From contig NZ_RQHS01000016.1 of assembly GCF_004770895.1 (NCBI RefSeq), positions 1 through 64,000 on the forward strand: a stretch of 64,000 nt of DNA, in the 5' to 3' direction. Of this stretch, positions 17,379 through 27,033 are shown in pieces. Positions within the stretch are counted from its first letter, which is position 1; each line of letters begins with the position of its first letter. This DNA comes from Leptospira dzoumogneensis. Lineage in GTDB: Bacteria > Spirochaetota > Leptospiria > Leptospirales > Leptospiraceae. Below the pieces are notes generated by a model. It saw nothing but the letters and a program-made list of their open reading frames with translations. It searched no databases and was not told the origin of the DNA. Position numbers and translations under genes: made by a program.

Positions 17379-17837
17379 ATGAGCATACTCGAAAAAATCA
17401 AATCCCTTGGGTTGGAACTCCCACCTGCGCCTAAGGCGATTGCAGCTTATATACCTGCCATACAAACAGGAAATCTGGTATTCACTTCCGGCCAATTGCC
17501 CTTGAAAGACGGCAAACTCATGCTCACGGGAACCCTTGGCGCCGGACTTTCTATAGATGATGTGAAGGCTGCCACGGAACAAGCCGCTTTGAACGGACTT
17601 GCAGCGATCGCAGGAGTGATCGGAGATTTGGACAAAATAAAGAGTATCGTAAAGATCGGAGTATTCGTTTCTTCCGGCCCTGATTTTACGGAACAACACC
17701 TAGTCGCAAATCATGCATCTAATCTGCTCTTAAGCATTTTTGGAGAAGCAGGACGTCATGCGCGCTTCGCGGTGGGAAATTCTTCTCTTCCATTAGGAGC
17801 TCCGGTAGAAGTAGAAATGACGGTTTCTTTAGGATGA
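17379..17837 (+). CDS. RidA/YjgF/UK114-family protein (152 aa)
   Basis: RidA-like deaminases hydrolyse reactive enamine and imine intermediates released by PLP enzymes. The family pattern is visible in LVFTSGQLPLKDGKL, the helix AATEQAALNGLAAI, and the C-terminal RFAVGNSSLPLGAPVEVEM that contains the conserved Arg. At 152 residues it belongs to the longer YjgF-like subgroup rather than RidA proper. Its stop overlaps the next gene's start (ATGA), so both are probably one transcript. Confidence 0.9.
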   Translation: MSILEKIKSLGLELPPAPKAIAAYIPAIQTGNLVFTSGQLPLKDGKLMLTGTLGAGLSIDDVKAATEQAALNGLAAIAGVIGDLDKIKSIVKIGVFVSSGPDFTEQHLVANHASNLLLSIFGEAGRHARFAVGNSSLPLGAPVEVEMTVSLG

Positions 17838-18406
17838 TCAAAAACCTTCTCAGAGATCTAAGTCTTGCATTGCCTGCAGCACCCGTCGTATTGAACGGGT
17901 GGAAAAGATTTCTTTCCCAACTTTTAGGAAGATTTATAGAATTCTATTCCGAAAAAAGCGGAAAGGAAAAGTTAATCTTCGTTTTGGCATTACTTCAGCT
18001 ATTTTTTAGTTTAGGAAGTTGGATCAATTATTCCATCAATCTAGGTGTAGAATCTCAGCAGGATCTCATTTCTAAACTGGGTAGCTTTTTCGGAATAGAA
18101 TCTAGCCGCAGCGGTTTAGAAGAAGTGAATGTAAGAACCGCAGCCAATATATTTTTCATCATTCCTTGCTTTTTAACATTTTTCTTTGGTGGTTTCTGGA
18201 GAAGTGAGTGGGTGGGAAAAACGATCGTGGTCCTCCAAGGATTTTCAGGGATATTATTACTTCTAGGTATCTTGCTACCGGATGTATTCTTCGTAAGTTT
18301 TATCAGAGACCAGGACTATTATTATAATTTCAACTTTTATGCATTCTGTTCTTTTTGGGCCCTAACAACTGTTTCTTCCTTAACATTATGGAATTCTAAA
18401 AATTAA
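17834..18406 (+). CDS. Integral membrane protein of unknown function (190 aa)
   Basis: Four hydrophobic segments are visible: around FVLALLQLFFSLGSWI, FFIIPCFLTFFFGGF, VVLQGFSGILLLLGILL and FCSFWALTTVSSL. No family motif is recognised. It is coupled to the RidA-like gene by a 4-base overlap and lies 9 bases before modB, so it is in the path of the mod operon. A link to molybdate uptake is only positional. Confidence 0.7.
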   Translation: MIKNLLRDLSLALPAAPVVLNGWKRFLSQLLGRFIEFYSEKSGKEKLIFVLALLQLFFSLGSWINYSINLGVESQQDLISKLGSFFGIESSRSGLEEVNVRTAANIFFIIPCFLTFFFGGFWRSEWVGKTIVVLQGFSGILLLLGILLPDVFFVSFIRDQDYYYNFNFYAFCSFWALTTVSSLTLWNSKN

Positions 18407-18415
18407 GTTAGTCTG

Positions 18416-19096
18416 ATGGATACTTTCGAATGGGACTCCATCAGACATCCTCTATTTCTCACACTTAAAGTAACATTTTTCTCCACATTCTTCGCCGCAT
18501 TACTCGGAATATTTTTCGCGTATTGGATGTCCAAGCTCCGATTTTTCGGAAGAGCGTTTGCGGATGCAATTTTGACATTGCCGATGGTCCTTCCCCCCAC
18601 AGTGCTCGGATATTATCTTTTGGTGGTATTCGGCAAAAAAGGAATACTGGGACATTTTCTTGCGGAACAATTCCAATATTCTATATTATTTAATTTGCAT
18701 GGAGCAGTTTTAGCTTCCACAATTGTTTCCTTTCCCTTGGTTTATAGATCCGCAAAAGCAGCCTTCGAAGATCTGGATCCAGAATACGAAGAGATCGCTC
18801 TCACTTTGGGAAAATCCAAATGGGAAACTTTTTTTACAGTGATACTCCCGCTTTCCTGGAGAGGGATTTTAGCAGGATCTATGATGGCCTATGCAAGAGG
18901 AATGGGAGAATTCGGAGCCACATTAATGATCGCAGGGAACATTCCAGAAAAAACACAAACGATCGCTCTTGCAATTTATGATTCGGTCCAATCCGGCAAA
19001 GACGAGTTTTCTTTGGTCTTAGTATTCGTAGCATCCATTACTTGTGTATTGGTATTGACAGTTTCCGGGATCTTACTTAAAAAATCTCATTGGTAA
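18416..19096 (+). CDS. modB: Molybdate ABC transporter permease ModB
   Basis: This inner-membrane subunit forms the molybdate channel of ModABC. Family signatures are LPMVLPPTVLGYYLLVVFG and the EAA-like coupling loop around EIALTLGKSKWETFFTVILPLSWRG, followed by YARGMGEFGATLMIAGNIP. Length (226 aa) is normal. It is followed 15 bases later by modA and then by modC, an order (B-A-C) that differs from the common A-B-C order. Confidence 0.95.
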   Translation: MDTFEWDSIRHPLFLTLKVTFFSTFFAALLGIFFAYWMSKLRFFGRAFADAILTLPMVLPPTVLGYYLLVVFGKKGILGHFLAEQFQYSILFNLHGAVLASTIVSFPLVYRSAKAAFEDLDPEYEEIALTLGKSKWETFFTVILPLSWRGILAGSMMAYARGMGEFGATLMIAGNIPEKTQTIALAIYDSVQSGKDEFSLVLVFVASITCVLVLTVSGILLKKSHW

Positions 19097-19111
19097 GGAG
19101 TTGTTAAACGA

Positions 19112-19876
19112 ATGACTAAAAGATTATATATTTTACTCCCTGTTTTACTTCTACTCATCCAATCCCCATCTTATACGCAAGAAAAGGAAAAAGAGATCAC
19201 TGTCTCGGCAGCCTCTAGTTTAACAGATGTATTGAAAGAATTAGGGCCGGTATTCAAACAAAAAACGGGAACCAAAGCGGTTTTTAATTTCGGATCTTCC
19301 GGAAGTTTATACCAACAGATTGAAAAAGGCGCCCCGGTAGATGTTTTCATTTCTGCGGACCAGGACATAGTGGATAAAGGGATCAAAGCAGAAGTTTTAA
19401 GATCTTCTACAAAAACGATCTTATTAAAAAATACCTTAGTGCTTATCCAACCTAAGACAAGCGAACTTAAGATCAAAAAGTTAGAAGATCTACAATTACC
19501 AGAAATCAAAAAGATCGCGATCGGAAATCCAAGTTCCGTTCCTGCGGGAAAATATGCTGAGGAAGTCCTTACTAAGAATCATCTAAACATTTCCTTAAAA
19601 GAAAAGTTCATTCCTGCGGAAAATGTAAGACAGGTTTTGGATTACGTAGGAAGAGAAGAAGTAGAAGTCGGATTTGTATACGTTACCGATGCAGCAATCG
19701 CTGAATCTAAAGTGAAGGTCGCACTCATATTAAGCGGACACAAACCGATCTTATATCCGGGAATTTTAGTAACCGGGACCAAAAATTCAGAAGAAGCAAA
19801 ATCCTTCCTGGAATTCTTAAAAAAATCTCCGGAAGCAAAAGAAACCTTTTTAAAATATAAGTTTATACTTCCTTAA
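19112..19876 (+). CDS. modA: Molybdate-binding periplasmic protein ModA
   Basis: The protein captures molybdate or tungstate in the periplasm. A signal peptide (LYILLPVLLLLIQSPSYT) precedes the mature start. The oxyanion site motifs SAASSLTDVLKELG, NFGSSGSLYQQIEKGAPVDVFISAD and NPSSVPAGKYA are clear. Length (254 aa) is normal. The start follows a weak AAGGAG site. The stop overlaps modC's ATG by one base (TAATG). Confidence 0.95.
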   Translation: MTKRLYILLPVLLLLIQSPSYTQEKEKEITVSAASSLTDVLKELGPVFKQKTGTKAVFNFGSSGSLYQQIEKGAPVDVFISADQDIVDKGIKAEVLRSSTKTILLKNTLVLIQPKTSELKIKKLEDLQLPEIKKIAIGNPSSVPAGKYAEEVLTKNHLNISLKEKFIPAENVRQVLDYVGREEVEVGFVYVTDAAIAESKVKVALILSGHKPILYPGILVTGTKNSEEAKSFLEFLKKSPEAKETFLKYKFILP

Positions 19877-20547
19877 TGTCTTTAACCGTAGATATCCGAA
19901 AAACACTCTCAGATGGAAATCGAAAATTCGAACTGGACGTTCAGTTTGAATTTTCCGGGGAATTTCAGGTATTGTACGGACCTTCAGGTGCGGGAAAAAG
20001 TCTCACATTACGGGCATTGGCCGGTCTTTTAAGACCGGATTCGGGACGGATCTCTTTTGCAAATACGGTCTATTTTGATTCTTCTTCCAAAAAGTATATT
20101 CCGCCTCAAAAAAGAAATCTAGGTTATGTTCCTCAAAGTTACGGTTTATTTCCTCATCTAACCGTTAGAAAGAATATAGAATTCGGATTAAACAGATTCT
20201 TTCGTATCACAAGCCAAAAAGACAAAGAAACAGTTTCTTACCTAATGAATTTATTCGAGATAGAGGAGACTTCCGAAAGTTATCCTAAACATCTTTCAGG
20301 CGGGCAAAAACAAAGAGTGGCGATCGCAAGAGCGCTTGCTCGAGATCCTAAAATTTTACTTTTGGATGAACCGTTTGCTGCACTTCATACGGATCTGAGA
20401 CAAAAGATGAGAGAAGAATTAAAAAGTTTAAGGAAGAAGATCAGGATGCCAATTCTCCTGATCTCACATGATCCTAAAGATCTGGAATATTTCGGGACTT
20501 CTGCTCTTTATATGGAAGAAGGAAAGATAATTAGCAATCGTTCTTAA
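19876..20547 (+). CDS. modC: Molybdate ABC transporter ATP-binding protein ModC, short form
   Basis: The ABC ATPase powers ModB. Walker A is GPSGAGKS, the Q loop is [10 protein letters not shown], the signature is [15 protein letters not shown] and Walker B is ILLLDEPFA. At 223 residues it stops after the ATPase core, so the C-terminal molybdate-binding Mop/TOBE domain of typical ModC (about 350 aa) is absent. Direct sensing of molybdate by this subunit is therefore unlikely. Its stop overlaps the stop of the convergent SufT-like gene. Confidence 0.92.
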   Translation: MSLTVDIRKTLSDGNRKFELDVQFEFSGEFQVLYGPSGAGKSLTLRALAGLLRPDSGRISFANTVYFDSSSKKYIPPQKRNLGYVPQSYGLFPHLTVRKNIEFGLNRFFRITSQKDKETVSYLMNLFEIEETSESYPKHLSGGQKQRVAIARALARDPKILLLDEPFAALHTDLRQKMREELKSLRKKIRMPILLISHDPKDLEYFGTSALYMEEGKIISNRS

Positions 20548-20876
20548 TAATCGAAAATCCCAAGATCCATTTTAGCTTCTTCAGAAGCCATAGCTCTTGG
20601 ATCCCATTTAGGTGTCCAAACCACTTCTACGTCTACTGAGTTGATACCTTCCACCCTTAAAGCATTGTCTTCTATATCCTTTTTCATTTGAGGACCAGCG
20701 GGACAAGCCATAGAAGTATAAGTCATTTCGATCCTGGCCTTATCACCTTCTACCTGGATCTTATAGATCAGACCTAACTCTGCCACGGAGATCCCGATCT
20801 CAGGATCTTCTACCCTATGGATCTCAGCATAGACCCTTTTTTCGATCTCTTGAGTTGGTTGTTCTAATAATTGCAT
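20544..20876 (-). CDS. SufT/MIP18-family iron-sulfur assembly factor (110 aa)
   Basis: DUF59 (MIP18) proteins help mature iron-sulfur proteins. Visible features are [23 protein letters not shown] and the conserved Cys in [10 protein letters not shown], with a C-terminal [13 protein letters not shown]. The protein is short and cytoplasmic. The suf operon lies about 3 kb away on the same strand, separated by chrA, a regulator and a toxin-antitoxin pair, so the link to SUF is functional inference rather than operon membership. Confidence 0.88.
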   Translation of the reverse strand: MQLLEQPTQEIEKRVYAEIHRVEDPEIGISVAELGLIYKIQVEGDKARIEMTYTSMACPAGPQMKKDIEDNALRVEGINSVDVEVVWTPKWDPRAMASEEAKMDLGIFDY

Positions 20877-20941
20877 CTAACAATTAGTCTATCTGAACAG
20901 CGGCTCTGTGTAAAGAATTTTAAGACTTCTTTTATTTTCCA

Positions 20942-22096
20942 TCAGAACGGTTTTAAGAATGGAGCACTTAAACCAATGATCAAGATCAACCAGTTCGGCA
21001 CTTTTAGGAAAACCATCAAAAAGAATAATGAGCAAAATACGAATAGATCGTAAGCAGAATAAACGGAAGAAGTGAATACAGGAGTGCAGAATGCGGACAA
21101 TAAAATTCCCAAAGCGGAAAACTGGATCGCATCTATCACGGTTCTCATCTTAGGATAATTTCGTATCTTCTCCCAAAGAGGAAAAAACCCGAACACCAAA
21201 AGAAAAGAAGGAAGGAATACGAAAGCAGTAGCAAAAATCGCTCCACTCAAACCTGAGATCATATAACCTAGATAAGAAGCGAATGTAAATAATGGACCTG
21301 GCATCGCTTGTGCGGCCCCATATCCCGCTAAAAATTCCTCTTTTCCGATCCAACCTTGTCTTACCACTTCGTTTTCTAATAAAGGAAGGACCACATGTCC
21401 TCCTCCGAATACCAAAGCACCGGATCTATAAAATGAATCTGAGATCGCAACGGGCAGAAACCCGGAGAATGATCTTAATAAAGGTAATAAAAAAAGAAGA
21501 AGGAAGAAAGACCCTAAAGACCAAAATGCGATCCGACTCGGGATCGCAAAAGAAACGGAAACATAAGGAAGATCGGCTTCTTCTTTAAATAGAAAATAGC
21601 CAATAGCCGCTCCGATCAAAATCACGATCAGTTGAGTAAACGCGCCTGAAAACGCTAAAGTAATAAGTGCAGATCCTATGATCATATAGATCTTATAAGG
21701 ATGATTTTTGGAATTTTTCCACATGGTCAAAATTGCATGAGCCACAACTGCAGCAGCGACCAATTTCAAACCGTGAATCCATTTCAGATCCGGAACTATA
21801 TTTGATTTTAATAATATTCCAAAACCGACCATCAATAGGATAGAAGGAAGTGTAAATCCAATCCAAGCGGCAAATCCAGATTTCCAACCGGAACGAAGAT
21901 TACCAATGCAGATGCCTAATTGGCTGCTTGCAGGACCGGGAAGAAATTGGCAGACTGCCAATAATTCTTTATAAACTTCTTCGGAGATCCATTTCTTTCG
22001 AATTACGAATTCTTGATAGAAATAAGCTAAATGCGCAGTAGGCCCGCCGAAAGAGACCAGGCCTAATTTTAAAAAAGTGAAAAATACTTCTTTCAT
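20942..22096 (-). CDS. chrA: Chromate transporter ChrA (two-domain form)
   Basis: Ten or so membrane segments form two CHR domains. The first shows FLKLGLVSFGGPTAHLAYF and FLPGPASSQLGICIG. The second shows VFGGGHVVLPLL and GAAQAMPGPLFTFASYLG. ChrA exports chromate, or acts as a general anion transporter. I choose the ATG at 22096, which gives 384 residues, because the frame's extension to a TTG at 22135 adds an Arg-rich stretch with no match to the family. It probably stands alone and confers chromate resistance if functional. Confidence 0.9.
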   Translation of the reverse strand: MKEVFFTFLKLGLVSFGGPTAHLAYFYQEFVIRKKWISEEVYKELLAVCQFLPGPASSQLGICIGNLRSGWKSGFAAWIGFTLPSILLMVGFGILLKSNIVPDLKWIHGLKLVAAAVVAHAILTMWKNSKNHPYKIYMIIGSALITLAFSGAFTQLIVILIGAAIGYFLFKEEADLPYVSVSFAIPSRIAFWSLGSFFLLLFLLPLLRSFSGFLPVAISDSFYRSGALVFGGGHVVLPLLENEVVRQGWIGKEEFLAGYGAAQAMPGPLFTFASYLGYMISGLSGAIFATAFVFLPSFLLVFGFFPLWEKIRNYPKMRTVIDAIQFSALGILLSAFCTPVFTSSVYSAYDLFVFCSLFFLMVFLKVPNWLILIIGLSAPFLKPF

Positions 22097-22150
22097 TCGA
22101 AATTGCAATTTAGGCCCTGCGTGCCGGCGTCGCAAGGCCTTTCAGAGAAT

Positions 22151-22981
22151 TTAATCCTCTACCGGTATCCAAATTTCTAATCCTCCCATTCCAGTGACTG
22201 GGTTGAATTCTTTTCCATATCTTTCTAAGTTGGCGCCTTCAAAAGGTTTTACTCCTGAATCTGGAAACCATTTGCCTGCTGCAGCAAAAGTCGCTCTGAT
22301 CCCGGCGATATGACCCTTATGAGTGAACACCGCATACTTTTGAGCAGGGATTTTAAGAACCTGAAATTCTTTTGGTAATCCTGAAGAATTGGAAACTTCT
22401 ACTCCACACATATAATCGAAGTTACCTTCTGCATCGAAATTATAACAAACTCCGTAAGCAGCGTCTCCGACTTGAGAAAGAATGTTTCCTAGATAAGCTC
22501 CAAAACTCTGCCATTGGTTTGGAATTCCAGCAGGCATTTGACAATCATAATGTTGTACGGTACCTGCGAAAAGCCTGGGCGGAATCGTTTCGAATCTAGG
22601 TGGATCGATTTTAGGAATTGGTTCTGAGTTCAAGGTGATAGCCTCCACTAAGTTCACATTACCAAGATGACCTTGCGACTTCAGTTGTTCCGGAGTGATC
22701 GAAAACTGATCTCTGAAAGCTCTAGTAAATGCCTCGTGAGATCCGTAGCCGAAATCCAAAGCGAGATCTAAAATATTGGATCCTTTTTCCACCAATATCT
22801 TTGCAGCCTCGCTCAAACGTCGTCCTCTTAGATATCTCATCAAAGAGATCCCCATAGTCAAAGAGAAAGTCCGCGTAAGATAAAAGGGAGAAACCCCTGC
22901 ATTCTTTGCCACATCTTCTAATGAAATATTTTCTTTAGAATGACCTTCTATAAACCAGAGAGCCTTTTGAACAAAATCCAT
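22151..22981 (-). CDS. AraC-family regulator with GyrI-like effector domain (276 aa)
   Basis: The N-terminal 100 residues form two helix-turn-helix units (ISLEDVAKNAGVSPFYLTRTF and the C-terminal DLALDFGYGSHEAFTRAF), matching the Rob/SoxS branch. The remaining part (from about residue 120) resembles the GyrI-like small-molecule-binding domain, with GLEIWIPVED at the end. Such regulators usually respond to drugs or toxic organics. It lies next to chrA on the same strand, but a link to chrA is not shown. Confidence 0.9.
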   Translation of the reverse strand: MDFVQKALWFIEGHSKENISLEDVAKNAGVSPFYLTRTFSLTMGISLMRYLRGRRLSEAAKILVEKGSNILDLALDFGYGSHEAFTRAFRDQFSITPEQLKSQGHLGNVNLVEAITLNSEPIPKIDPPRFETIPPRLFAGTVQHYDCQMPAGIPNQWQSFGAYLGNILSQVGDAAYGVCYNFDAEGNFDYMCGVEVSNSSGLPKEFQVLKIPAQKYAVFTHKGHIAGIRATFAAAGKWFPDSGVKPFEGANLERYGKEFNPVTGMGGLEIWIPVED

Positions 22982-23062
22982 TATAGTCCTTGGTACTGTT
23001 TCCAGTATCCTAAGCCTTATTTTTTACTCTTGCTTGATAGTTCTTGCGATCTGAAATTTTTT

Positions 23063-23500
23063 TTATTTTTTAGGATATAGCTTAAATCCTAATTTTTTAG
23101 CTACAGATCTGAATTTTTCGTCCATAGAACACAAGACTAGATCATCGGAGATGGACTTTCTGATATGTAAAGCCGTCGCTAAATGAGCGGCATCCAAAGA
23201 TTTAAGTTCTAAAACTTCTTTGTTCTTTCGGATCTCCGTTCGAATATCATCGTCTAGATTTTTTAAATTGATTTGAGAAATAAATTCTCCCAGAAAACCT
23301 TCCGCGTCTTTAAACCAATTTTTAGGCAGATATTTGCCTTCTTTAGAATAGGTGAAATGTAAACTTCTGAAACTTTCTATCTCAAGCAGGATAGAGCCGA
23401 ACTTGAGATCGGATCTGTTAAAATAATCCAAATGGTCTTCGTAACCCGCTTCTGCATAAAGAATATTTAATAGAAGACTAGTATCTATATATAAGACCAT
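23063..23500 (-). CDS. PIN-domain toxin, VapC-like (145 aa)
   Basis: PIN-domain toxins cut RNA using clustered acidic residues. Here they are visible as YIDTSLLL near the start, EIESFRSL, LDAAHLATAL and LCSMDEKFRSVA near the end. The preceding gene ends one base before this start and encodes a Phd-type antitoxin, so the two form a type II toxin-antitoxin operon. The target RNA is unknown. Confidence 0.88.
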   Translation of the reverse strand: MVLYIDTSLLLNILYAEAGYEDHLDYFNRSDLKFGSILLEIESFRSLHFTYSKEGKYLPKNWFKDAEGFLGEFISQINLKNLDDDIRTEIRKNKEVLELKSLDAAHLATALHIRKSISDDLVLCSMDEKFRSVAKKLGFKLYPKK

Positions 23501-23800
23501 TTAATCCCTGTCCTCTTGGTAAGCCTCCTTCCAAGCTGCAGAGATTTTTGTTTTGGTTCCAGCATTTAATAATAAGGATTTTGGAATATTGATTCCTTTT
23601 GGATTTTTAGCAGGGGTGATAGAGTTAGAAGCCACTGCTTCTTCCAAATATTGTTTGGTGAGATCGGATTTTTGGTCGAACTTTTTGATCTCGGCAATAG
23701 GATGATTTCTATCCAAAATGAGGACAGTCTCCCCACCACGTACAAAATCTAGAAAACTACTTAGATTATTTTTAAGATCTTTAATCCCAACCACTCTCAT
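23501..23800 (-). CDS. Phd/YefM-family antitoxin (about 99 aa)
   Basis: The likely start is the ATG giving MRVVGIKDLKNNLSSFLDFV, because this begins the conserved Phd DNA-binding fold. The open frame extends 34 codons further upstream only because it enters the sufU gene. FVRGGETVLILDRNHPIAEI is the typical continuation. The C-terminal tail (SAAWKEAYQEDRD) should wrap the toxin. It lies 55 bases after sufU on the same strand and probably autoregulates its operon. Confidence 0.85.
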   Translation of the reverse strand: MRVVGIKDLKNNLSSFLDFVRGGETVLILDRNHPIAEIKKFDQKSDLTKQYLEEAVASNSITPAKNPKGINIPKSLLLNAGTKTKISAAWKEAYQEDRD

Positions 23801-23855
23801 ACTCAAAATTGTAGCTACCGGAGCCACTTTGTCAACCCATTTCAGGCAAAATTCC

Positions 23856-24281
23856 TTACTTTCCGATAGCCTTTTCCAGAGTGTTCCAAGCGAGTGTTGC
23901 ACATTTAATGCGAGCCGGAATCTTCTTTACCGCTTCCATAGATTCTAGGTCTTCATATTCTTCCGAAAAATTCGGGACCTTATCTTCTAAGAGCATTCCT
24001 TTAAATTCTTGTAAAAGTGATTTTGCTTCGGCGATTGTTTTGCCGTAAAGACAATCCGTTAACATAGAAGCGGAGGCTTGGGAAATAGAACAACCCTTCC
24101 CCACAAAACTGATCTCAGAGATAATATCTCCATTCAGTTTTAGAAATAATTCTACTTCGTCACCGCAGAGAGGATTGACTCCTTCTTGATGAAGATGGAA
24201 GTGTTCCATCTTTCCATGATGTCTTGGATTTTGGTAATGATCGAGTAGTACTTCTTGGTAAAGACTATCGCTTAAGGACAC
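23856..24281 (-). CDS. sufU: SUF iron-sulfur scaffold or sulfur-transfer protein SufU
   Basis: SufU accepts sulfur from SufS. Conserved zinc or sulfur ligands are visible as NPLCGDE, GKGCSIS and RIKCATLAW. The N-terminus ([19 protein letters not shown]) is the family signature. It overlaps sufS by 17 bases and ends the suf operon. Length (141 aa) is normal. Confidence 0.95.
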   Translation of the reverse strand: MSLSDSLYQEVLLDHYQNPRHHGKMEHFHLHQEGVNPLCGDEVELFLKLNGDIISEISFVGKGCSISQASASMLTDCLYGKTIAEAKSLLQEFKGMLLEDKVPNFSEEYEDLESMEAVKKIPARIKCATLAWNTLEKAIGK

Positions 24282-25506
24282 GGCCGAAAATCTCCTTTAC
24301 TTTCTTTAGACCTACCAAAAGAGAATCTACGTCTTCTTTGGTATTATAAAGATAGAAAGAAGCGCGGCAGGTGCCTGCGATCCCTTTGAAGTCCATAAAC
24401 GGTTGGGCGCAATGATGCCCCACTCGGATCGCGATTCCCTCTTCGTCCAGAATGGAACCTACGTCGTGAGGGTGAACTCCGGGGAAATTGAAGGAGATCA
24501 CTCCTCCTCTTTTACTTAGATCGTTTGTTCCGTACAGTTCCAAACCGCCGAAATCTTCCAATCGATCCAAAGCATATTGTAGGAGTTCCAACTCATGGTT
24601 TCTGATCTCCTGCATTCCTACTGATTCCAGATATTCCAGAGCAGCTCCGAAGCCTATGACTCCGGAAATATTAGGAGTTCCGGCTTCTAATCTTGCGGGA
24701 AGATCTGCATAAGTGGATTTGTCTTTCCAAACCTTGGAGATCATATCCCCTCCTCCCATCCAAGGAGGCATTGTGTCTAAGATCTCTTCCTTAGCGTAAA
24801 GAATTCCCACACCGGTCGGTCCGAGCATCTTATGAGCGGAGAATGCGTAAAAATCAAAATCTTCTTTTTGAACGTTTGTAGGAAGATGGCAGATCCCTTG
24901 GGCCCCGTCTATCAAGACTTTTGCTCCGACTTCTCTGGCTCTACGAATGATCGCAGAAAGATCGTGGATGGTTCCGGTCACATTGGACATCTGAGCAAGA
25001 GCGACTAACTTTACTCTCTCGGTAATGATCTCATCCAGATTAGTTAAATCTAAAGTAGAGTCTTGGTTGAGAGGAATAAATTTTAAAACTGCTTGTTTTT
25101 CCTGGGCCAACATCTGCCAAGGAACCAAATTAGAATGATGTTCCAACTCTGTGAGTACGATCTCATCACCTTCGTGGATATTAGTGCGCCCCCAAGACTG
25201 GGCCACTAAGTTGATGGATTCGGTAGTATTACGAGTGAATATAACTACCTTAGCACAGGCAGCCCCGATAAAACGGGAAGTTTTGATACGAGTCATCTCG
25301 TATTTTTCGGTGGCCTTTTGAGAAAGATAATATACTCCACGGTGAATGTTCGCATTCTCCGCTTCATAATATTTACGAATGGTATCTATAACAGACTTAG
25401 GCTTTTGAGAACTGGCAGCACTGTCCAGAAACACCAAGGGCTTGCCGTTCATCTGTGTAGATAGGATCGGAAAATCTCCGCGTATCTTTTCGAGATCAAA
25501 ACTCAA
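24265..25506 (-). CDS. sufS: Cysteine desulfurase SufS
   Basis: This PLP enzyme removes sulfur from cysteine to feed iron-sulfur cluster assembly. The PLP lysine lies in [11 protein letters not shown], and the persulfide cysteine lies in [12 protein letters not shown], as in type II desulfurases. The N-terminus ([21 protein letters not shown]) is typical. It sits between a Rieske-type gene and sufU. Length (413 aa) is normal. Confidence 0.96.
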   Translation of the reverse strand: MSFDLEKIRGDFPILSTQMNGKPLVFLDSAASSQKPKSVIDTIRKYYEAENANIHRGVYYLSQKATEKYEMTRIKTSRFIGAACAKVVIFTRNTTESINLVAQSWGRTNIHEGDEIVLTELEHHSNLVPWQMLAQEKQAVLKFIPLNQDSTLDLTNLDEIITERVKLVALAQMSNVTGTIHDLSAIIRRAREVGAKVLIDGAQGICHLPTNVQKEDFDFYAFSAHKMLGPTGVGILYAKEEILDTMPPWMGGGDMISKVWKDKSTYADLPARLEAGTPNISGVIGFGAALEYLESVGMQEIRNHELELLQYALDRLEDFGGLELYGTNDLSKRGGVISFNFPGVHPHDVGSILDEEGIAIRVGHHCAQPFMDFKGIAGTCRASFYLYNTKEDVDSLLVGLKKVKEIFGRVLKR

Positions 25507-25533
25507 AGCTTCTGCTCTCCTCGGTTCCCCATG

Positions 25534-25848
25534 TCAATCCTCTAACTCCACTTCGACTTCGTCACCTACGATTCTAGTCTTATAGACTGGCAAATCTTCC
25601 ACTGCAGGCATACAAAGTACCTTTCCGGTACGGATATTAAACTTTGCAGAATGTCTTGGACAAACGATTACGTCCCCTTCCAAATCTCCTGTCGAAATGT
25701 CCTCACCGTCATGGGTGCAAAGATCCGCAAATGCACAGACTTCGTCCCCAAGTCTAGTCAACCCTACCCTATGGTAACGGGTTTCCGCTACGAATATCTC
25801 CCCTTCTTTTAGATCGGAAAGTTTCGCTAGTTTCTGAAATTCACCCAT
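25534..25848 (-). CDS. Rieske [2Fe-2S] ferredoxin-like protein in the suf operon (104 aa)
   Basis: The Rieske ligands are clear: CTHDGED (Cys-x-His) and CPRHSAKF (Cys-x-x-His), about 18 residues apart. It resembles the non-heme dioxygenase ferredoxin type. The gene starts at the base where sufD ends (TAATG type overlap). Members within suf operons may supply electrons or be a substrate of assembly; the exact job is not established. Confidence 0.9.
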   Translation of the reverse strand: MGEFQKLAKLSDLKEGEIFVAETRYHRVGLTRLGDEVCAFADLCTHDGEDISTGDLEGDVIVCPRHSAKFNIRTGKVLCMPAVEDLPVYKTRIVGDEVEVELED

Positions 25849-27029
25849 TACTCGCCCAACATCCTAGATTCTATCATAGAGGATAATTCTTCGCGAACAG
25901 TTTCGGAAGGAAATTCCCGGACTACTTCGTTCAAAAATCCTTCTACGATCATTTTGCGGGCTTCTTCTTCCGAGATACCTCTGGAAGCTAAGTAGAATAA
26001 TTGCTCTTCGTCTATTTCTCCGACTGTGGCGCCGTGTTCACATTTTACGCTGTCAGCGAATACTTCCAATTTAGGAATGGATTCGGCTCTTGCAGTTCTG
26101 TCTAGAAGAAGGTTATTATTGATCTGGATCGCACCCACATCTTTACAATGTGAAGGTATATGAAGGTTTCCTGTAAATACATGATGAGCCTTCTCTCTTA
26201 CAACAGTGCGATATAAAATAGAACTTTGAGCATGACTTTCCGAGTGAAGAATACGGACTTCGGTGTCTTGGAATTCTCTGGCTTTTAAAGGAGAAAGACC
26301 CACATAACGTGTCCAACATCCCTTACCTGCAACATTCGTATCATAGAACGATTTGCCCTTATATCCACCCCAGGAAGCAAGACTCGCATGGAACTTGGAA
26401 TCTTTTTCTTGGATCCCGTAAGTGGCCCTAAAATGAAAAGTAGAATCTCCCAAATTTTCCAAACTAGAATATTGAAAATCTCCGTTAGGAGGAGTAAGAA
26501 GAATCGTGACTCCACTCATTAGAACCAAATCTTTCTGAGATGGAGATTCCCATCTTTCTAGAAAATTGGATTTTGCTCCGGAGACCGCATCTACGATCAG
26601 AAGAGGAAGAATGATATTTCCATCCTTACATTCCATCTTGATCTCAGGAAAAGAAGAAGGATCAGGACCAAGCTGCACATAATACGCATGAGTGAATCTG
26701 GAAAATACAAATAGAGGAAACCATTCTTTAGAATAAAATGAAACTGCAGAACCTGCTTTTTTCAAAACCTCTGAAAGTTTTTCCGGAGGAAGATCCTGTA
26801 ATTTAGTAACCTTAGCGTTCCCGGAAACGGTTACGGAAGAATCAGGGCAAACTTTAGTATATTCAGAAATTTTAAAATTAGAAAGGCTGATCTTTCTCCA
26901 AGATTCCAGCGAAGGATCAGGAAATGCAGCTGAGCCTATAAGTTTTTCGGCGTTTGTACGGAATTCTGTAAGAATGGATGGTTCCTTCTTCTCCTTGATA
27001 TATTCCGCAATTGATTCCGCCAAAATCAT
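25848..27029 (-). CDS. sufD: Fe-S cluster assembly protein SufD
   Basis: SufD normally forms a complex with SufB and SufC. The C-terminal beta-helix region shows [19 protein letters not shown] and [18 protein letters not shown], which fits the SufD/SufB core. The N-terminal region ([16 protein letters not shown]) resembles SufD rather than SufB. The start lies 4 bases after sufC's stop. No sufB is in the adjacent cluster. Confidence 0.93.
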   Translation of the reverse strand: MILAESIAEYIKEKKEPSILTEFRTNAEKLIGSAAFPDPSLESWRKISLSNFKISEYTKVCPDSSVTVSGNAKVTKLQDLPPEKLSEVLKKAGSAVSFYSKEWFPLFVFSRFTHAYYVQLGPDPSSFPEIKMECKDGNIILPLLIVDAVSGAKSNFLERWESPSQKDLVLMSGVTILLTPPNGDFQYSSLENLGDSTFHFRATYGIQEKDSKFHASLASWGGYKGKSFYDTNVAGKGCWTRYVGLSPLKAREFQDTEVRILHSESHAQSSILYRTVVREKAHHVFTGNLHIPSHCKDVGAIQINNNLLLDRTARAESIPKLEVFADSVKCEHGATVGEIDEEQLFYLASRGISEEEARKMIVEGFLNEVVREFPSETVREELSSMIESRMLGE

Positions 27030-27033
27030 TCCT

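Noticed and set aside
17262..17699. A 145-codon minus-strand frame
   Set aside because: It is antisense to the RidA-family gene, which has clear family motifs.
18300..18415. Molybdenum-cofactor riboswitch before modB
   Set aside because: Only 9 bases separate modB from the previous gene, and no conserved fold is visible.
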